The notes below the pieces were generated by a model. The model was not told the origin of the DNA, searched no databases, and saw only the letters and a list, made by a program, of their open reading frames with translations. From contig NZ_AP023180.1 in assembly GCF_013426915.1 (NCBI RefSeq), positions 806,001 through 870,000 of the forward strand: a DNA stretch of 64,000 nucleotides, read 5' to 3'. Shown here one piece after another: positions 17,582 through 26,039 of this stretch. Source of the DNA: Paraburkholderia sp. PGU19 (GTDB lineage: Bacteria > Pseudomonadota > Gammaproteobacteria > Burkholderiales > Burkholderiaceae). Positions within the stretch are counted from its first letter, which is position 1, and every line of letters begins with the position of its first letter. Made by a program: the position numbers and the translations under genes.

Positions 17582-17636
17582 GTTGTCAAACAACTTATTG
17601 ACGACTTGGTGTTTTCCATGAAATCGTTTGACAACG
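17582..17636. promoter_or_regulatory. Paired operator-like sites between the DapA-family and monooxygenase genes
   Basis: GTTGT-CAA-ACAAC forms a perfect 13-bp palindrome at 17582-17594. An inverted copy of its 11-bp core lies at 17626-17636 (GTTTGACAACG, the reverse complement of CGTTGTCAAAC at 17581-17591). The arms are those of the palindrome at 10774. Two spaced copies suggest cooperative binding by a GntR-type repressor. Confidence 0.5.
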
Positions 17637-17728
17637 GTTCTGGCTTGTCCCAACGCGGGTCGCCATTGCAGTCGACATACGGTTACATTGGAAGATCGGC
17701 AGCAAGCCGCATCGAAAGGAGACAGACG

Positions 17729-18034
17729 ATGATCAAGTACGCACTGTTCGCGCGATTCGAAGCAAAACCCGGCAAGGAAGCCGACGTCGAGGCGTTTCTG
17801 CAGAAGGGACTGGAACTGGCGAACCAGGAAACCACCACGCCCATCTGGTTCGCGCTGAAGATCGCCGAGCGGACCTACGGCGTGTTCGATGCCTTCCCCG
17901 ACGAGGCCGGCCGCCAGGCGCATCTGGACGGTCCGATCGCGAAGGCGCTGATGGGCGTCGCGGACGATCTGTTCACGGGTCCGCCGCAGATCGGCCGCAT
18001 CGACGTGCTGGGCATGAAGAACACACCCGGTTGA
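17729..18034 (+). CDS. Antibiotic-biosynthesis-monooxygenase (ABM) domain protein
   Basis: A 101-residue single-domain protein with a ferredoxin-like dimeric alpha/beta barrel pattern: MIKYALFARFEAKPGKEADV, FLQKGLELANQE, FALKIAERTYGVFDAFPDE. Members include quinone-forming monooxygenases and heme-degrading or purely binding proteins, so the substrate is unknown. AAAGGAG precedes the ATG. It is divergent from the DapA-family gene and is followed 45 bp later by the DUF488 gene, likely in one transcript. Confidence 0.8.
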   Translation: MIKYALFARFEAKPGKEADVEAFLQKGLELANQETTTPIWFALKIAERTYGVFDAFPDEAGRQAHLDGPIAKALMGVADDLFTGPPQIGRIDVLGMKNTPG

Positions 18035-18079
18035 GCGTTACAAACAAGCGACCGCACAACACAAAGGAGACCCAAGCCC

Positions 18080-18466
18080 ATGGCCATACGCATCGTTCGA
18101 CTCGGATCGGAACGCGCGCCCGATGAAGGCGTGCGCATCGGCACCGTGCGGCGTCCGCCGCGCGGCGTGCCGAAGGCCGAGTTCGGCAGCCGCAATTTCT
18201 ATGATGTCTGGCTGCCGACGCTGTCGCCCACGCCGGAACTCGTTCACGAAGCGCTGTCCGCCACGACCGATGCCGAGTGGAAGGACTTCGTGCGCAAGTT
18301 TCGCGCGGAGATGAATCACGGCGACGCGCCGAAGGTGCTCGACACACTCGCCGCGCTGTCCGCCACCGCGAACTTTTCGGTCGGCTGTTATTGCGAGCAC
18401 GAAAACCGCTGCCATCGCAGCGTGCTGCGCGAATTGCTCGCCGACCGGGGGGCGACGCTCGCGTAA
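18080..18466 (+). CDS. DUF488 family protein
   Basis: A 128-residue protein with the DUF488 pattern: VRLGSERAPDEGVRIGTVRR at the N-terminus, FYDVWLPTLSPT in the middle, and a C-terminal FSVGCYCEHENRCHRSVL cysteine/histidine motif. The function is unknown; the Cys/His cluster could bind a metal or nucleic acid. AAAGGAG lies before the ATG. Co-transcription with the ABM protein is likely from spacing. Confidence 0.85.
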   Translation: MAIRIVRLGSERAPDEGVRIGTVRRPPRGVPKAEFGSRNFYDVWLPTLSPTPELVHEALSATTDAEWKDFVRKFRAEMNHGDAPKVLDTLAALSATANFSVGCYCEHENRCHRSVLRELLADRGATLA

Positions 18467-18492
18467 CGAGCTTTCGTCAGCGGTCCAGGCGC

Positions 18493-19206
18493 TCAGGCGA
18501 TCGCCCCGCCCCCGTCGACCAGCACCGTCGAGCCCGTCGCATAAGGCGTCGTCGCCAGATAGACGATCGCGTTCGCGACGTCTTCGGGCTGGCCGACGCG
18601 CCGTGCGGGCAATCGGTTCGCAGCGCCTTCGAACATGCTGTCGCGTGCCTCGTCGGTGAGCTTCGACCAGAGCGGTGTCGCGATCAATCCCGGCGACACC
18701 GTGTTCACGCGCACGGGCGACAACTCCAGCGCAAGACCGCGCGAGAGCGCTTCGAGCGCCGCGTTGATCGCGCCTTGCAGAACCGACATCTTGCTCGGCC
18801 GCACGGAGAGAAAGCCCGACACGAAGGTCAACGATCCGCCTTCGGCAATCTTCACGGCGCGCGCCACGCGGTAGGCGCCCCAGAACTTGCTGTCCATCGC
18901 CTTGTAGGCGTCGTCGAGCGGCAACTGGCGCACCGGGCCGGACGGCGTCTGCGCAGCTGAAATCACGACGTGATCGAACGGGTGCTGCGCGGCGAAGAAC
19001 GCTTCGACGGCTGCGGCATCCGTTGTGTCGATCTCAGCCGTTTGCACACCGTGGCCAATTTCCTGTGCCGCCGCCGACAGCTTCTGCGCATTGCGCGAAG
19101 CAATCGTCACCTGTGCGCCGAGCGCGGCGAAAGCCTTCGCCGCCGCCGCGCCAATGCCCGAACTGCCACCGACGATCAGCACGCGTTTCGTTTCAAGCGA
19201 ATTCAT
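18493..19206 (-). CDS. Short-chain dehydrogenase/reductase lacking the usual YxxxK site
   Basis: A 237-residue Rossmann protein with the cofactor motif GGSSGIGAAAAKAF and a C-terminal NTVSPGLIATPLW segment typical of SDRs. Where classical members have Tyr-x3-Lys, this one reads SVLQGAINAALEAL, so the catalytic Tyr and Lys appear to be replaced by Gln and Asn. A known divergent SDR clade looks like this; its activity is uncertain. AAGGAG precedes the ATG at 19206, which is preferred over a TTG at 19224. It is followed by the SnoaL-like gene's regulatory partner set and reads toward the DUF488 gene. Confidence 0.85.
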   Translation of the reverse strand: MNSLETKRVLIVGGSSGIGAAAAKAFAALGAQVTIASRNAQKLSAAAQEIGHGVQTAEIDTTDAAAVEAFFAAQHPFDHVVISAAQTPSGPVRQLPLDDAYKAMDSKFWGAYRVARAVKIAEGGSLTFVSGFLSVRPSKMSVLQGAINAALEALSRGLALELSPVRVNTVSPGLIATPLWSKLTDEARDSMFEGAANRLPARRVGQPEDVANAIVYLATTPYATGSTVLVDGGGAIA

Positions 19207-19245
19207 GTGTGTCTCCTTGCTCAAGAAAAGGAATGAATCGCGCCG

Positions 19246-19809
19246 TCACTTCGCGACGACGCCAAGCTGCTGCAAAAACGTCAGGTTGTCTTCGAGGTGC
19301 CAGTTTTCGGCGATCTGGCCGTTCGCCACCCGGTAAATATCCGTCGCGATGAAATCGACGTTCTGGCCCTGCCCCTGCACGCCCTTGAACTCGCCCGTGA
19401 AGTGGCCGTGAAAACGCAGATGCACGACGACACGATCGCCGCTGACCACCATCTGCTCGATATCCGCCTGCAGGTCAGGCACGGCGGCCCGCACGAACTT
19501 CGACGCGGCAAGCGGCCCTTCGATTCCCTGCGCGCGGCCTGGCGGCAACGTGCGATCGGTGAAGCCGGGCGCGAGCGCGGCGCGAGCCAGCGCTTCGTCG
19601 CCCGTGCTCCAGAACGTGTCGTAGCGGCGCGCGGCGAGAATCTGCGCGTCGCGCTGCGCTTTGGGCAGGCTGTGATCCACGGTCAGTTGATGCGGCTGAA
19701 CGAGCGAGTCGTGCCCGACAGCGGCGAAAGCCGGCGCAGCCGCAATCGACACGACAGCCAGCACGGCGGACAGCACGCGGCGCAACGGGGAAGCAGGACG
19801 AAACGACAT
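19246..19809 (-). CDS. Exported SnoaL-like / ester cyclase family protein
   Basis: A 187-residue protein. The N-terminus MSFRPASPLRRVLSAVLA leads to a cleavable signal ending in APAFA. The mature part has the cone-shaped NTF2/SnoaL-like pattern: YDTFWSTGDEALARAALAP, DLQADIEQMVVSGDRVVVH and NGQIAENWHLEDNLTFLQQL. Related proteins are aldol cyclases or hydrolases of small molecules, but no substrate is visible. AAGGAG lies before the ATG at 19809. It is probably transcribed together with the SDR gene (39-bp gap) and both diverge from the LysR gene. Confidence 0.8.
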   Translation of the reverse strand: MSFRPASPLRRVLSAVLAVVSIAAAPAFAAVGHDSLVQPHQLTVDHSLPKAQRDAQILAARRYDTFWSTGDEALARAALAPGFTDRTLPPGRAQGIEGPLAASKFVRAAVPDLQADIEQMVVSGDRVVVHLRFHGHFTGEFKGVQGQGQNVDFIATDIYRVANGQIAENWHLEDNLTFLQQLGVVAK

Positions 19810-19919
19810 GATGGGCTCCTTGAAGAAAAGCAACTGATTGGGTTGATGGGTATGCTAGTCTTCGCGCCATGGAAGAAATACCGCTTCCAGATTGATGAAT
19901 CCTTTCTTTTTTGAGAAGA

Positions 19920-20834
19920 ATGAGCGACACCCGCATTGACAGCCTGCCGGCCCTGATTGCCTTTTCCCGCGTGGTTTCGGCGGGAAGTCTGTCGGCGGCG
20001 GCTCGCGAAATGGACCTGCCGCTGTCCGTCGTGAGCAAGCGGCTCGCGCAACTGGAGAAAAGCGTCGGCGTGCGGCTGATCCAGCGCACCACGCGCCGTC
20101 AGACGCTGACGGAAGAAGGCGCGCTGTTTCACGCGCGCGTGGTGCGCATACTCGATGAGATCGAGCAGGCGGAAGAACTGCTGTCGCAACGCCGCCAGGA
20201 AGTGAGCGGCCTGTTGCGCGTCACGGCGCCCGGCCAGCTCGGCCGCCAGAAGATCGCGCCGCTGATCGCGGATTTTCAGCGGCTTCATCCGCAGCTCACC
20301 GTTCAGCTGGAGCTGACGGATGCCGTCGTCGATCTCGTCGAAAGCGGCTTCGATCTCGCGATCCGCTTCGGCAGTCTCGCGGATTCATCGCTGATCGCGC
20401 GCACGCTCGCGCCGAACTTTCGCGTGCTGTGCGCGTCGCCCGCCTATCTGCAGGCGCACGGCACGCCAAAGCATCCCGACGATCTGACCTCGCACCGCTG
20501 CATCCTGATCGGCGACCAGCGGCGCGCGGAATGGCGCTTCGAAGGCGACGAAAGCATCGCCGTGCGCGTCGATGCCGCGATCGTCACGAATGACGGCGAA
20601 GCCGCGCATCTGTTCGCGCTCGCCGATGCCGGCATTGCCGTGAAGTCGATCTGGGACGTGGGCGACGACATCCTCGCGGGCAAGCTGCGCCGCGTGCTGC
20701 CGCAACATTCGATGTCGGCCGCGCCGCTGCACGCGATCTATCCGCATAGCCAGCATCTCGCGCCGCGCGTGCGCGCGTTCGTCGACTATCTGCGCGAGCG
20801 GCTCGCGCAGGCCTGGCGGTGGGAAGCGCTGTAG
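19920..20834 (+). CDS. LysR-family transcriptional regulator
   Basis: A 304-residue regulator with an N-terminal winged helix (LIAFSRVVSAGSLSAAAREM, SVVSKRLAQLEKSVGVRLIQ) and a periplasmic-binding-type effector domain (VDLVESGFDLAIRFG). It is divergent from the SnoaL/SDR pair across 110 bp, the standard LysR layout, so that pair is its likely target. TGAGAAG precedes the ATG at 19920. Confidence 0.9.
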   Translation: MSDTRIDSLPALIAFSRVVSAGSLSAAAREMDLPLSVVSKRLAQLEKSVGVRLIQRTTRRQTLTEEGALFHARVVRILDEIEQAEELLSQRRQEVSGLLRVTAPGQLGRQKIAPLIADFQRLHPQLTVQLELTDAVVDLVESGFDLAIRFGSLADSSLIARTLAPNFRVLCASPAYLQAHGTPKHPDDLTSHRCILIGDQRRAEWRFEGDESIAVRVDAAIVTNDGEAAHLFALADAGIAVKSIWDVGDDILAGKLRRVLPQHSMSAAPLHAIYPHSQHLAPRVRAFVDYLRERLAQAWRWEAL

Positions 20835-20846
20835 GCCCCGTCGTGC

Positions 20847-21017
20847 TCACGTCGCGCCGCTGCGGCTTGATGACTTCTTCATGATCTGTCGATAGCGCCA
20901 TCCTCGTGCGGCTCCCACCATGTAAGCAGCGAACCCCGCCACGCCCGCCGCTTTGCCGAGGACGGCGCGAATCCCCGGCTTCGCCTTCCGGCCAGTCAGC
21001 GCTGACCGTACCCGCAT
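20847..21017 (-). CDS. Possible small basic membrane protein (56 aa)
   Basis: The minus strand encodes a 56-residue frame starting MRVRSALTGRKAKPGIRAVL, with one hydrophobic stretch (GVAGFAAYMVGAA) and a basic end (RGWRYRQIMKKSSSRS). The composition, with positive residues flanking a single potential membrane helix, looks protein-like. There is no clear ribosome-binding site and nothing I can match, so it may be chance. Confidence 0.3.
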   Translation of the reverse strand: MRVRSALTGRKAKPGIRAVLGKAAGVAGFAAYMVGAARGWRYRQIMKKSSSRSGAT

Positions 21018-21037
21018 CGTTTCGAAGGAGTCAGATC

Positions 21038-21307
21038 ATGAAGACGCTTCGCATCGCGGCGACCTGTGCGGTCGCTCTGTCAGTGGGATATGTTGGGCAC
21101 ACATGGGCACAGGAACAGCAGCCCGCAGCCGTGCCCGTCGCGCAAACAGCGCAGGTTGTGGACGGCATGCCGGCTACGTCGGTGGGTGTGGGTCAGTCCG
21201 GACACGCGATGGGTACGACACGCTCCGAGGTCTATCAGGATCTGCTGCGCTCTGAGCAGTCGGGCGAGCAGCATCGGCTGAACGCCAGCCTCTATCACGG
21301 CAAATGA
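21038..21307 (+). CDS. Small exported protein (DUF4148-like)
   Basis: An 89-residue protein with a signal peptide (MKTLRIAATCAVALSVGYVG, then HTWAQ). The mature part ends in TRSEVYQDLLRSEQSGEQHR, resembling the short repeat of DUF4148 periplasmic proteins common in Burkholderiaceae. GAAGGAG precedes the ATG at 21038. The function is unknown. It stands alone between the LysR gene and the Wsp operon. Confidence 0.7.
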   Translation: MKTLRIAATCAVALSVGYVGHTWAQEQQPAAVPVAQTAQVVDGMPATSVGVGQSGHAMGTTRSEVYQDLLRSEQSGEQHRLNASLYHGK

Positions 21308-21691
21308 ACGCCATGCATGCGACAGCGTCTGCGTTACGGAACGTTCTGGGCGACAAAGCCGCGCTCGCAAAGCCTCTTTATGCATTTTGCAGCAGCGATG
21401 CGACCGCACAGGGCGTTTTCGGGTTACGCGTGGGCCTCGCCTGCTGTGCTGCAACGTGGCGTCCAGGGTTGTCAGAAAAGGCGCAGCCCGGCCACGCCAT
21501 GCTTGTTCTTTGCCGGAAACCGTCTAGGCTCCCTTTCAATACGCCGATCTGGCACAGGATTCGCGAGCTTTTTGGGATAATGACTCGCGAGGGAATCATG
21601 TAATTTCCAGTTAGCGTCGGCGTGGACCGTCCGGATGACGGCCATCCGACGCGCCGCCTCACACCATCAAACACCGGAAGAGTCATCGACA
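21308..21691. promoter_or_regulatory. Upstream region of the Wsp operon
   Basis: 384 bp with no convincing gene. The inverted repeat CGCGAG and CTCGCG around 21564-21592 encloses GGATAATGA, which could be a -10 element. A second hairpin runs about 21615-21653, with GCGTCGG and CCGACGC outside and GGATG and CATCC inside. These are the best candidates for Wsp operon promoter and leader structures. Confidence 0.35.
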
Positions 21692-23365
21692 ATGGCCACA
21701 GCGACGTCCCGTACCAGCGACACCACCCTGCTCGATGCGAAGCACGCGGCCCGTTTCACGCTCGGCAACCGGATCATGCTGAGCTTCGGCGCGCTGTTCG
21801 TGCTGATGCTGGTGATGGCCGCGATCTCATGGAGCCGGCTGCGCGTGATGGATGACGAAGCGTTCAGCATGGGCCACGACTCGGTGCCCGGCCTCTACCT
21901 CGCGACCAGCATGCGCGCGGCGGCCAACGAAGGCTATACGACGCTCGAACGGGCGCTCTTCGTCGACGGCAACGATGCCGCGACGAAGGATCTCGAACGG
22001 ATACCGGCTCTGCTGCAAAAGTTCGATCAGGTGTCGGCCGAGTACCAGGCAACGCTCTTTCGCGACGTGGACCGCGAGCACTTCCGCGCCTTCCGCGCTG
22101 CCTGGGATCAATACCTGCCGCAACTGAACGACGCCATGCGCACCGCGCCGACCTCGAAGGCGGATGCGCAGTCCACCTTCGTCAAGCTCGCGCCCGCCTG
22201 GGAAAACGTGATCCGCGCGGCAAACGAGCTGGTCACCGAAAACCGCACCCAGGCGGACGATTCCGCGAAATCGATCCGCGATTCGGTGACGGGCACGGAA
22301 ATCACGCTCGCGACAGCGCTCGGCATCACGCTGCTAGTCGCGCTCTACACGGGCTTCTCGCTGTACCGCGCGATCACGGTACCGATGGCGAGCCTCGTCG
22401 ACGTGCACAACGTGATGCGCACGGGCAACCTGACGCAGCGCCTGAAGCTTGGCCGCCGCGACGAATTCGGCACGCTGGAGGACGGCTTCAACCGGATGGC
22501 CGAGGAACTGAACAGCCTCGTTGCGCAGGCGCAGAAGTCGTCGCTGCAGGTGACGACGTCAGTGGCCGAGATTGCGGCGACGTCGAAGGAACAACAGGCG
22601 ACGGCGACGGAAACCGCCGCGACCACGACGGAGATCGGCGCGACCTCGCGCGAGATTTTCGCGACTTCGCGCGATCTGCTGCGCACGATGAACGAAGTGT
22701 CGGCCGTCGCGGATCAGTCGGCGACGCTCGCGGGGGCGAGCCAGAACGGCCTCACGCGCATGGAAGACACGATGCGCAGCGTGATGGAAGCGGCCGGCTC
22801 CGTGAACGCGAAGCTCGCGATCCTCAACGAGAAGGCCGTCAACATCAATCAGGTGGTCGCGACGATCACCAAGGTCGCCGATCAGACCAATCTGCTGTCG
22901 CTGAACGCGGCCATCGAAGCCGAGAAAGCGGGCGAATACGGCCGCGGCTTTGCCGTCGTCGCGACCGAAATCCGCCGGCTCGCGGACCAGACGGCCGTCG
23001 CCACCTTCGATATCGAACAGACCGTGAAGGAGATCCAGTCGGCTGTCTCGGCGGGTGTGATGGGCATGGACAAGTTCTCCGAAGAAGTGCGGCGCGGCAT
23101 GCGCGACGTGCAGCAGGTCAGCGAGCAGCTGTCGCAGATCATCCACGAAGCGCAGACGCTCGCGCCGCGCTTCCAGCTCGTCAACGAAGGCATGCAGACG
23201 CAGGCGACGAGCGCGGAGCAGATCACCCAGGCGCTGTCGCAGCTGTCGGAGGCCGCGCAGCAGACGGCGGAATCGTTGCGCCAGTCGTCGCAGGCGATCG
23301 ACGATCTCACGCTCGTCGCGAACCAGCTGCGCACGGGTGTGTCGCGCTTCAAGATCGAAGCGTGA
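21692..23365 (+). CDS. wspA: WspA-like membrane chemoreceptor
   Basis: A 557-residue methyl-accepting protein. Membrane helix 1 lies around residues 27-47 ([20 protein letters not shown]) and helix 2 around 207-227. Between them is a four-helix periplasmic sensor rich in Arg/Asp, followed by HAMP ([19 protein letters not shown]) and a signalling domain with [20 protein letters not shown]. In Pseudomonas, WspA senses surface contact or envelope stress and activates the WspE kinase. It is called WspA because it heads an intact wsp gene order. The ATG at 21692 gives the first convincing N-terminus. Confidence 0.92.
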   Translation: MATATSRTSDTTLLDAKHAARFTLGNRIMLSFGALFVLMLVMAAISWSRLRVMDDEAFSMGHDSVPGLYLATSMRAAANEGYTTLERALFVDGNDAATKDLERIPALLQKFDQVSAEYQATLFRDVDREHFRAFRAAWDQYLPQLNDAMRTAPTSKADAQSTFVKLAPAWENVIRAANELVTENRTQADDSAKSIRDSVTGTEITLATALGITLLVALYTGFSLYRAITVPMASLVDVHNVMRTGNLTQRLKLGRRDEFGTLEDGFNRMAEELNSLVAQAQKSSLQVTTSVAEIAATSKEQQATATETAATTTEIGATSREIFATSRDLLRTMNEVSAVADQSATLAGASQNGLTRMEDTMRSVMEAAGSVNAKLAILNEKAVNINQVVATITKVADQTNLLSLNAAIEAEKAGEYGRGFAVVATEIRRLADQTAVATFDIEQTVKEIQSAVSAGVMGMDKFSEEVRRGMRDVQQVSEQLSQIIHEAQTLAPRFQLVNEGMQTQATSAEQITQALSQLSEAAQQTAESLRQSSQAIDDLTLVANQLRTGVSRFKIEA

Positions 23366-23411
23366 GCCCGCTCGCGCTGGCAGGCCCAACACGGCTGATA
23401 CGGTGACGGCG

Positions 23412-23906
23412 ATGCTCTTCCTTGTGTTCGAACTCGACCGCGACCGCTATGCGCTCGATGCCGCCGACATCGTCGAAGTGCAGACGCTGACGGCCACCAA
23501 GGCGATTCCCGGCGCGCCCGCGTGGGTCGCGGGGGTGATCGAGCGGCACGGCGAACCCGTGCCCGTGATCGATCTCGCGCAACTCGCGCTGGGACGTCCG
23601 TCGCAGTACTGGCGCTCGACCCGGCTCGTGTTTGTCCATTATCGCGACACGCGCGACATACACGAACGCGGCGACACGGACACGCCGCCGAGGCTGCTCG
23701 GCCTGATCGTCGAACGCGCGACGCAGACGCGCCGTATCGAGCGCGAGCACTTCGCCGACAGCGGCATCGCGACGCCGCACGCGCGCTGGCTCGGCCCCGT
23801 CGCGAGCGACGAGTCCGGCTTGATCCAGTGGATCGACGTGCAGCAGATGCTCGACGACGACGTGAAAGCGCTGCTCTTCCCGCAACCCCAACCTCATACG
23901 CGATGA
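23412..23906 (+). CDS. wspB: CheW-like coupling protein WspB
   Basis: A 164-residue CheW-domain protein: MLFLVFELDRDRYALDAADI, GAPAWVAGVIERHGEPVPVI, LLGLIVERATQTRRI. CheW proteins bridge receptor and histidine kinase. It starts 46 bp after wspA and overlaps wspC by 4 bases (ATGA). A GTG three codons upstream is a possible alternative start. WspB is one of two coupling proteins in the operon. Confidence 0.9.
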   Translation: MLFLVFELDRDRYALDAADIVEVQTLTATKAIPGAPAWVAGVIERHGEPVPVIDLAQLALGRPSQYWRSTRLVFVHYRDTRDIHERGDTDTPPRLLGLIVERATQTRRIEREHFADSGIATPHARWLGPVASDESGLIQWIDVQQMLDDDVKALLFPQPQPHTR

Positions 23907-25348
23907 ACGCCGCAACCGCTTTCGTGCCGCGCTTCGAAGCCTGGCTCCTGCGCGAGACGGGGATCGACGCGTCGTCGCTGGGTATCAATGCGGTGGAGCG
24001 CGCGGTGATCGAACGCGCGCGCGTGACGCGCCTCGGCCTCGCGGCGCACGACACGAGCATGACCGTCGATCCCACCGAGATCGAGGCGTACTGGCAGCAA
24101 CTGAGCGTGTCGCGCGACGAACGGCAGGCGCTGATCGAAGCGCTCGTCGTGCCGGAAACATGGTTCTATCGCGATCGCGAGGCGTACGTCGCGCTGGCGC
24201 GTCTCGCGAACGAGCGGCTGGTGCGCGAGCCGATGCATGTGCTGCGCGTGCTGAGCCTGCCGTGCTCGACGGGCGAGGAACCCTACACGGTCGCGATGAC
24301 GCTGCTCGACGACGGCATCGGTGAAAACCGCTTTACCGTCGATGCCTTCGATATCAGCGCGCGCGTGATCGAGCATGCGCGCGCGGGCCTCTACGGGCGC
24401 AATTCGTTTCGCGGCCATCCGCTCGCGTTTCGCGACCGGCATTTCACGGCGCTAAACGACGGTTGGCAACTGAGCGAACGCGTGCGCGAGACGGTGCGCT
24501 TCTCGCACGCGAACCTGTTCGACCTGCAGGCGGGCGCGCAGGCACCGTATGACTTCATTTTCTGCCGCAACGTATTGATCTATTTCGACCGTGAAGCGCA
24601 GGACCGCGCGATCCGTGTGCTCGATGCGAATCTCGCCAACGGCGGCACGATCTTCGTCGGCCCCGCCGAGACGGGCCTGATGATGCGCCACGCGATGACA
24701 TCGGCGCGCATTCCGCTCGCGTTTGCGTTCCGGCGCAGCACGCCCGAGGAAACGGATGCGGCGCGCGCGGTCAGACCGCGTGCCTTGAGCGCGGCCAACG
24801 TGACGACGCAAGCCGCGCGTACGCCCGCGTTCACAGCGGCAACGCGCGCAACCACGAAACCGGCGCCCGCGAACCGGGTCCTCACTGCACCGCCCGCGCC
24901 CATGCAACAGCCGTTGCGAGCGATGCCGCCAACGCCGACGCTGCACCCCGCTGCGGAACCATCGCTCGCTGCCGCGCGCCGTCACGCCGATGCCGGCGAG
25001 TTCGACGAAGCCGAGCGCCTCGCGCACCAGCACGCGATCGTGCATGGTCCTAACGTCGACGCGTTCTATCTGCTCGGCCTGATCGCCGATGCGCGCGGCC
25101 GCAACGCAGACGCCGCCGACTTCTATCGGAAGGCGCTTTATCTGGACCCTGCGCATTACGAAGCGCTCACGCATCTGGCCGCGCTGCTCGACATCGGCGG
25201 TGATCGGGCGGGCGCGCAGAATCTGATGCAGCGCGCGCAACGCTCGGCGGCACGCGCGGCTCAATCGGCTCAAGCGCCACAACCGGCTCAGGCGCCGACG
25301 GACGATGCGCAACGTTCACAAGGATTCCATGCTGCACGACGCTCCTGA
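23903..25348 (+). CDS. wspC: CheR methyltransferase with TPR domain, WspC
   Basis: A 481-residue protein. Residues about 1-275 are a CheR fold that methylates receptor glutamates using S-adenosylmethionine: SLPCSTGEEPYTVAMTL is the SAM-binding motif and FIFCRNVLIYFD is conserved. A proline/alanine-rich linker (about 290-350) leads to TPR repeats (AARRHADAGEFDEAERLA, KALYLDPAHYEALTHLA). The TPR extension is characteristic of WspC. It overlaps its neighbours by 4 and 20 bases, so translation is coupled. Confidence 0.92.
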   Translation: MNAATAFVPRFEAWLLRETGIDASSLGINAVERAVIERARVTRLGLAAHDTSMTVDPTEIEAYWQQLSVSRDERQALIEALVVPETWFYRDREAYVALARLANERLVREPMHVLRVLSLPCSTGEEPYTVAMTLLDDGIGENRFTVDAFDISARVIEHARAGLYGRNSFRGHPLAFRDRHFTALNDGWQLSERVRETVRFSHANLFDLQAGAQAPYDFIFCRNVLIYFDREAQDRAIRVLDANLANGGTIFVGPAETGLMMRHAMTSARIPLAFAFRRSTPEETDAARAVRPRALSAANVTTQAARTPAFTAATRATTKPAPANRVLTAPPAPMQQPLRAMPPTPTLHPAAEPSLAAARRHADAGEFDEAERLAHQHAIVHGPNVDAFYLLGLIADARGRNADAADFYRKALYLDPAHYEALTHLAALLDIGGDRAGAQNLMQRAQRSAARAAQSAQAPQPAQAPTDDAQRSQGFHAARRS

Positions 25349-26039
25349 TCATTCAAGCGCGGCCGTGCGCGTCGACGACTGCTGGAACCGCATCGGCACG
25401 CGCGGCGACAACTCGTGCCCGCGCCTCGTCGAGTATTTTCGTTGCCTGAACTGCCCGGTCTTCGCGCAAGGCGCCGCACAACTGTTCGACCGGCCTTTGA
25501 GCGACACGGACCTCGCTGCGCGTGCGGAGCCGGTCGGATCGCCAGCCGACGCGCGCGAAGCGTCCGCGCAGACACAGTCCGCCCTCGCCTTTCGCGTTGC
25601 GGGCGAATGGCTCGCGCTGCCGACGCGTGTGCTCCGCGAGATCGACGATGTCCGCGCGATCCATTCGCTGCCGCATCAGCGCTCGCGCGCTGTGCTCGGT
25701 GTCGTCAACGTGCGCGGCGCGCTGATCGTCGCGGTTTCGCTCGGCGAGTTGCTGAACATGGACCACGCCGCCGACACGAAGCAGGCCACGCGTAACGGCT
25801 ATGCGCGCATGCTGGTCGCCGCGCACGACAGCGAGCCCGCCGCACCGCCCGTTGCCTTGCCCGTCGACGAGGTCGAAGGTGTGATCCGCTATGCGGACGC
25901 CGAACTGCTGCCCGTGCCCGCGACGCTCGCGTACGCCACCGCGTCGCATGCGCGCGGCGTGCTCGCGTGGCGCGGCGGAACTGTCGGCCTGATCGATCCG
26001 GCGCGGCTGTTCGACTCGATTGGCCGGAGCCTGCGATGA
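25329..26039 (+). CDS. wspD: CheW-like coupling protein WspD with Cys-rich N-terminus
   Basis: A 236-residue protein. Residues about 85-235 are a CheW domain (FRVAGEWLALPTRVLREIDD, RSRAVLGVVNVRGALI). The first 55 residues contain DDCWNRIGTRGDNSCPRL and EYFRCLNCPVF, four cysteines in a pattern that recurs in WspD proteins and could hold a metal or be redox-active. AAGGATTCC precedes the ATG at 25329, inside the end of wspC. It overlaps wspE by 4 bases. Confidence 0.9.
   Translation: MLHDAPDHSSAAVRVDDCWNRIGTRGDNSCPRLVEYFRCLNCPVFAQGAAQLFDRPLSDTDLAARAEPVGSPADAREASAQTQSALAFRVAGEWLALPTRVLREIDDVRAIHSLPHQRSRAVLGVVNVRGALIVAVSLGELLNMDHAADTKQATRNGYARMLVAAHDSEPAAPPVALPVDEVEGVIRYADAELLPVPATLAYATASHARGVLAWRGGTVGLIDPARLFDSIGRSLR

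Noticed and set aside
21304..21603. 99-aa frame upstream of the Wsp operon
   Set aside because: No signal, domain or good start; it covers the likely promoter region.
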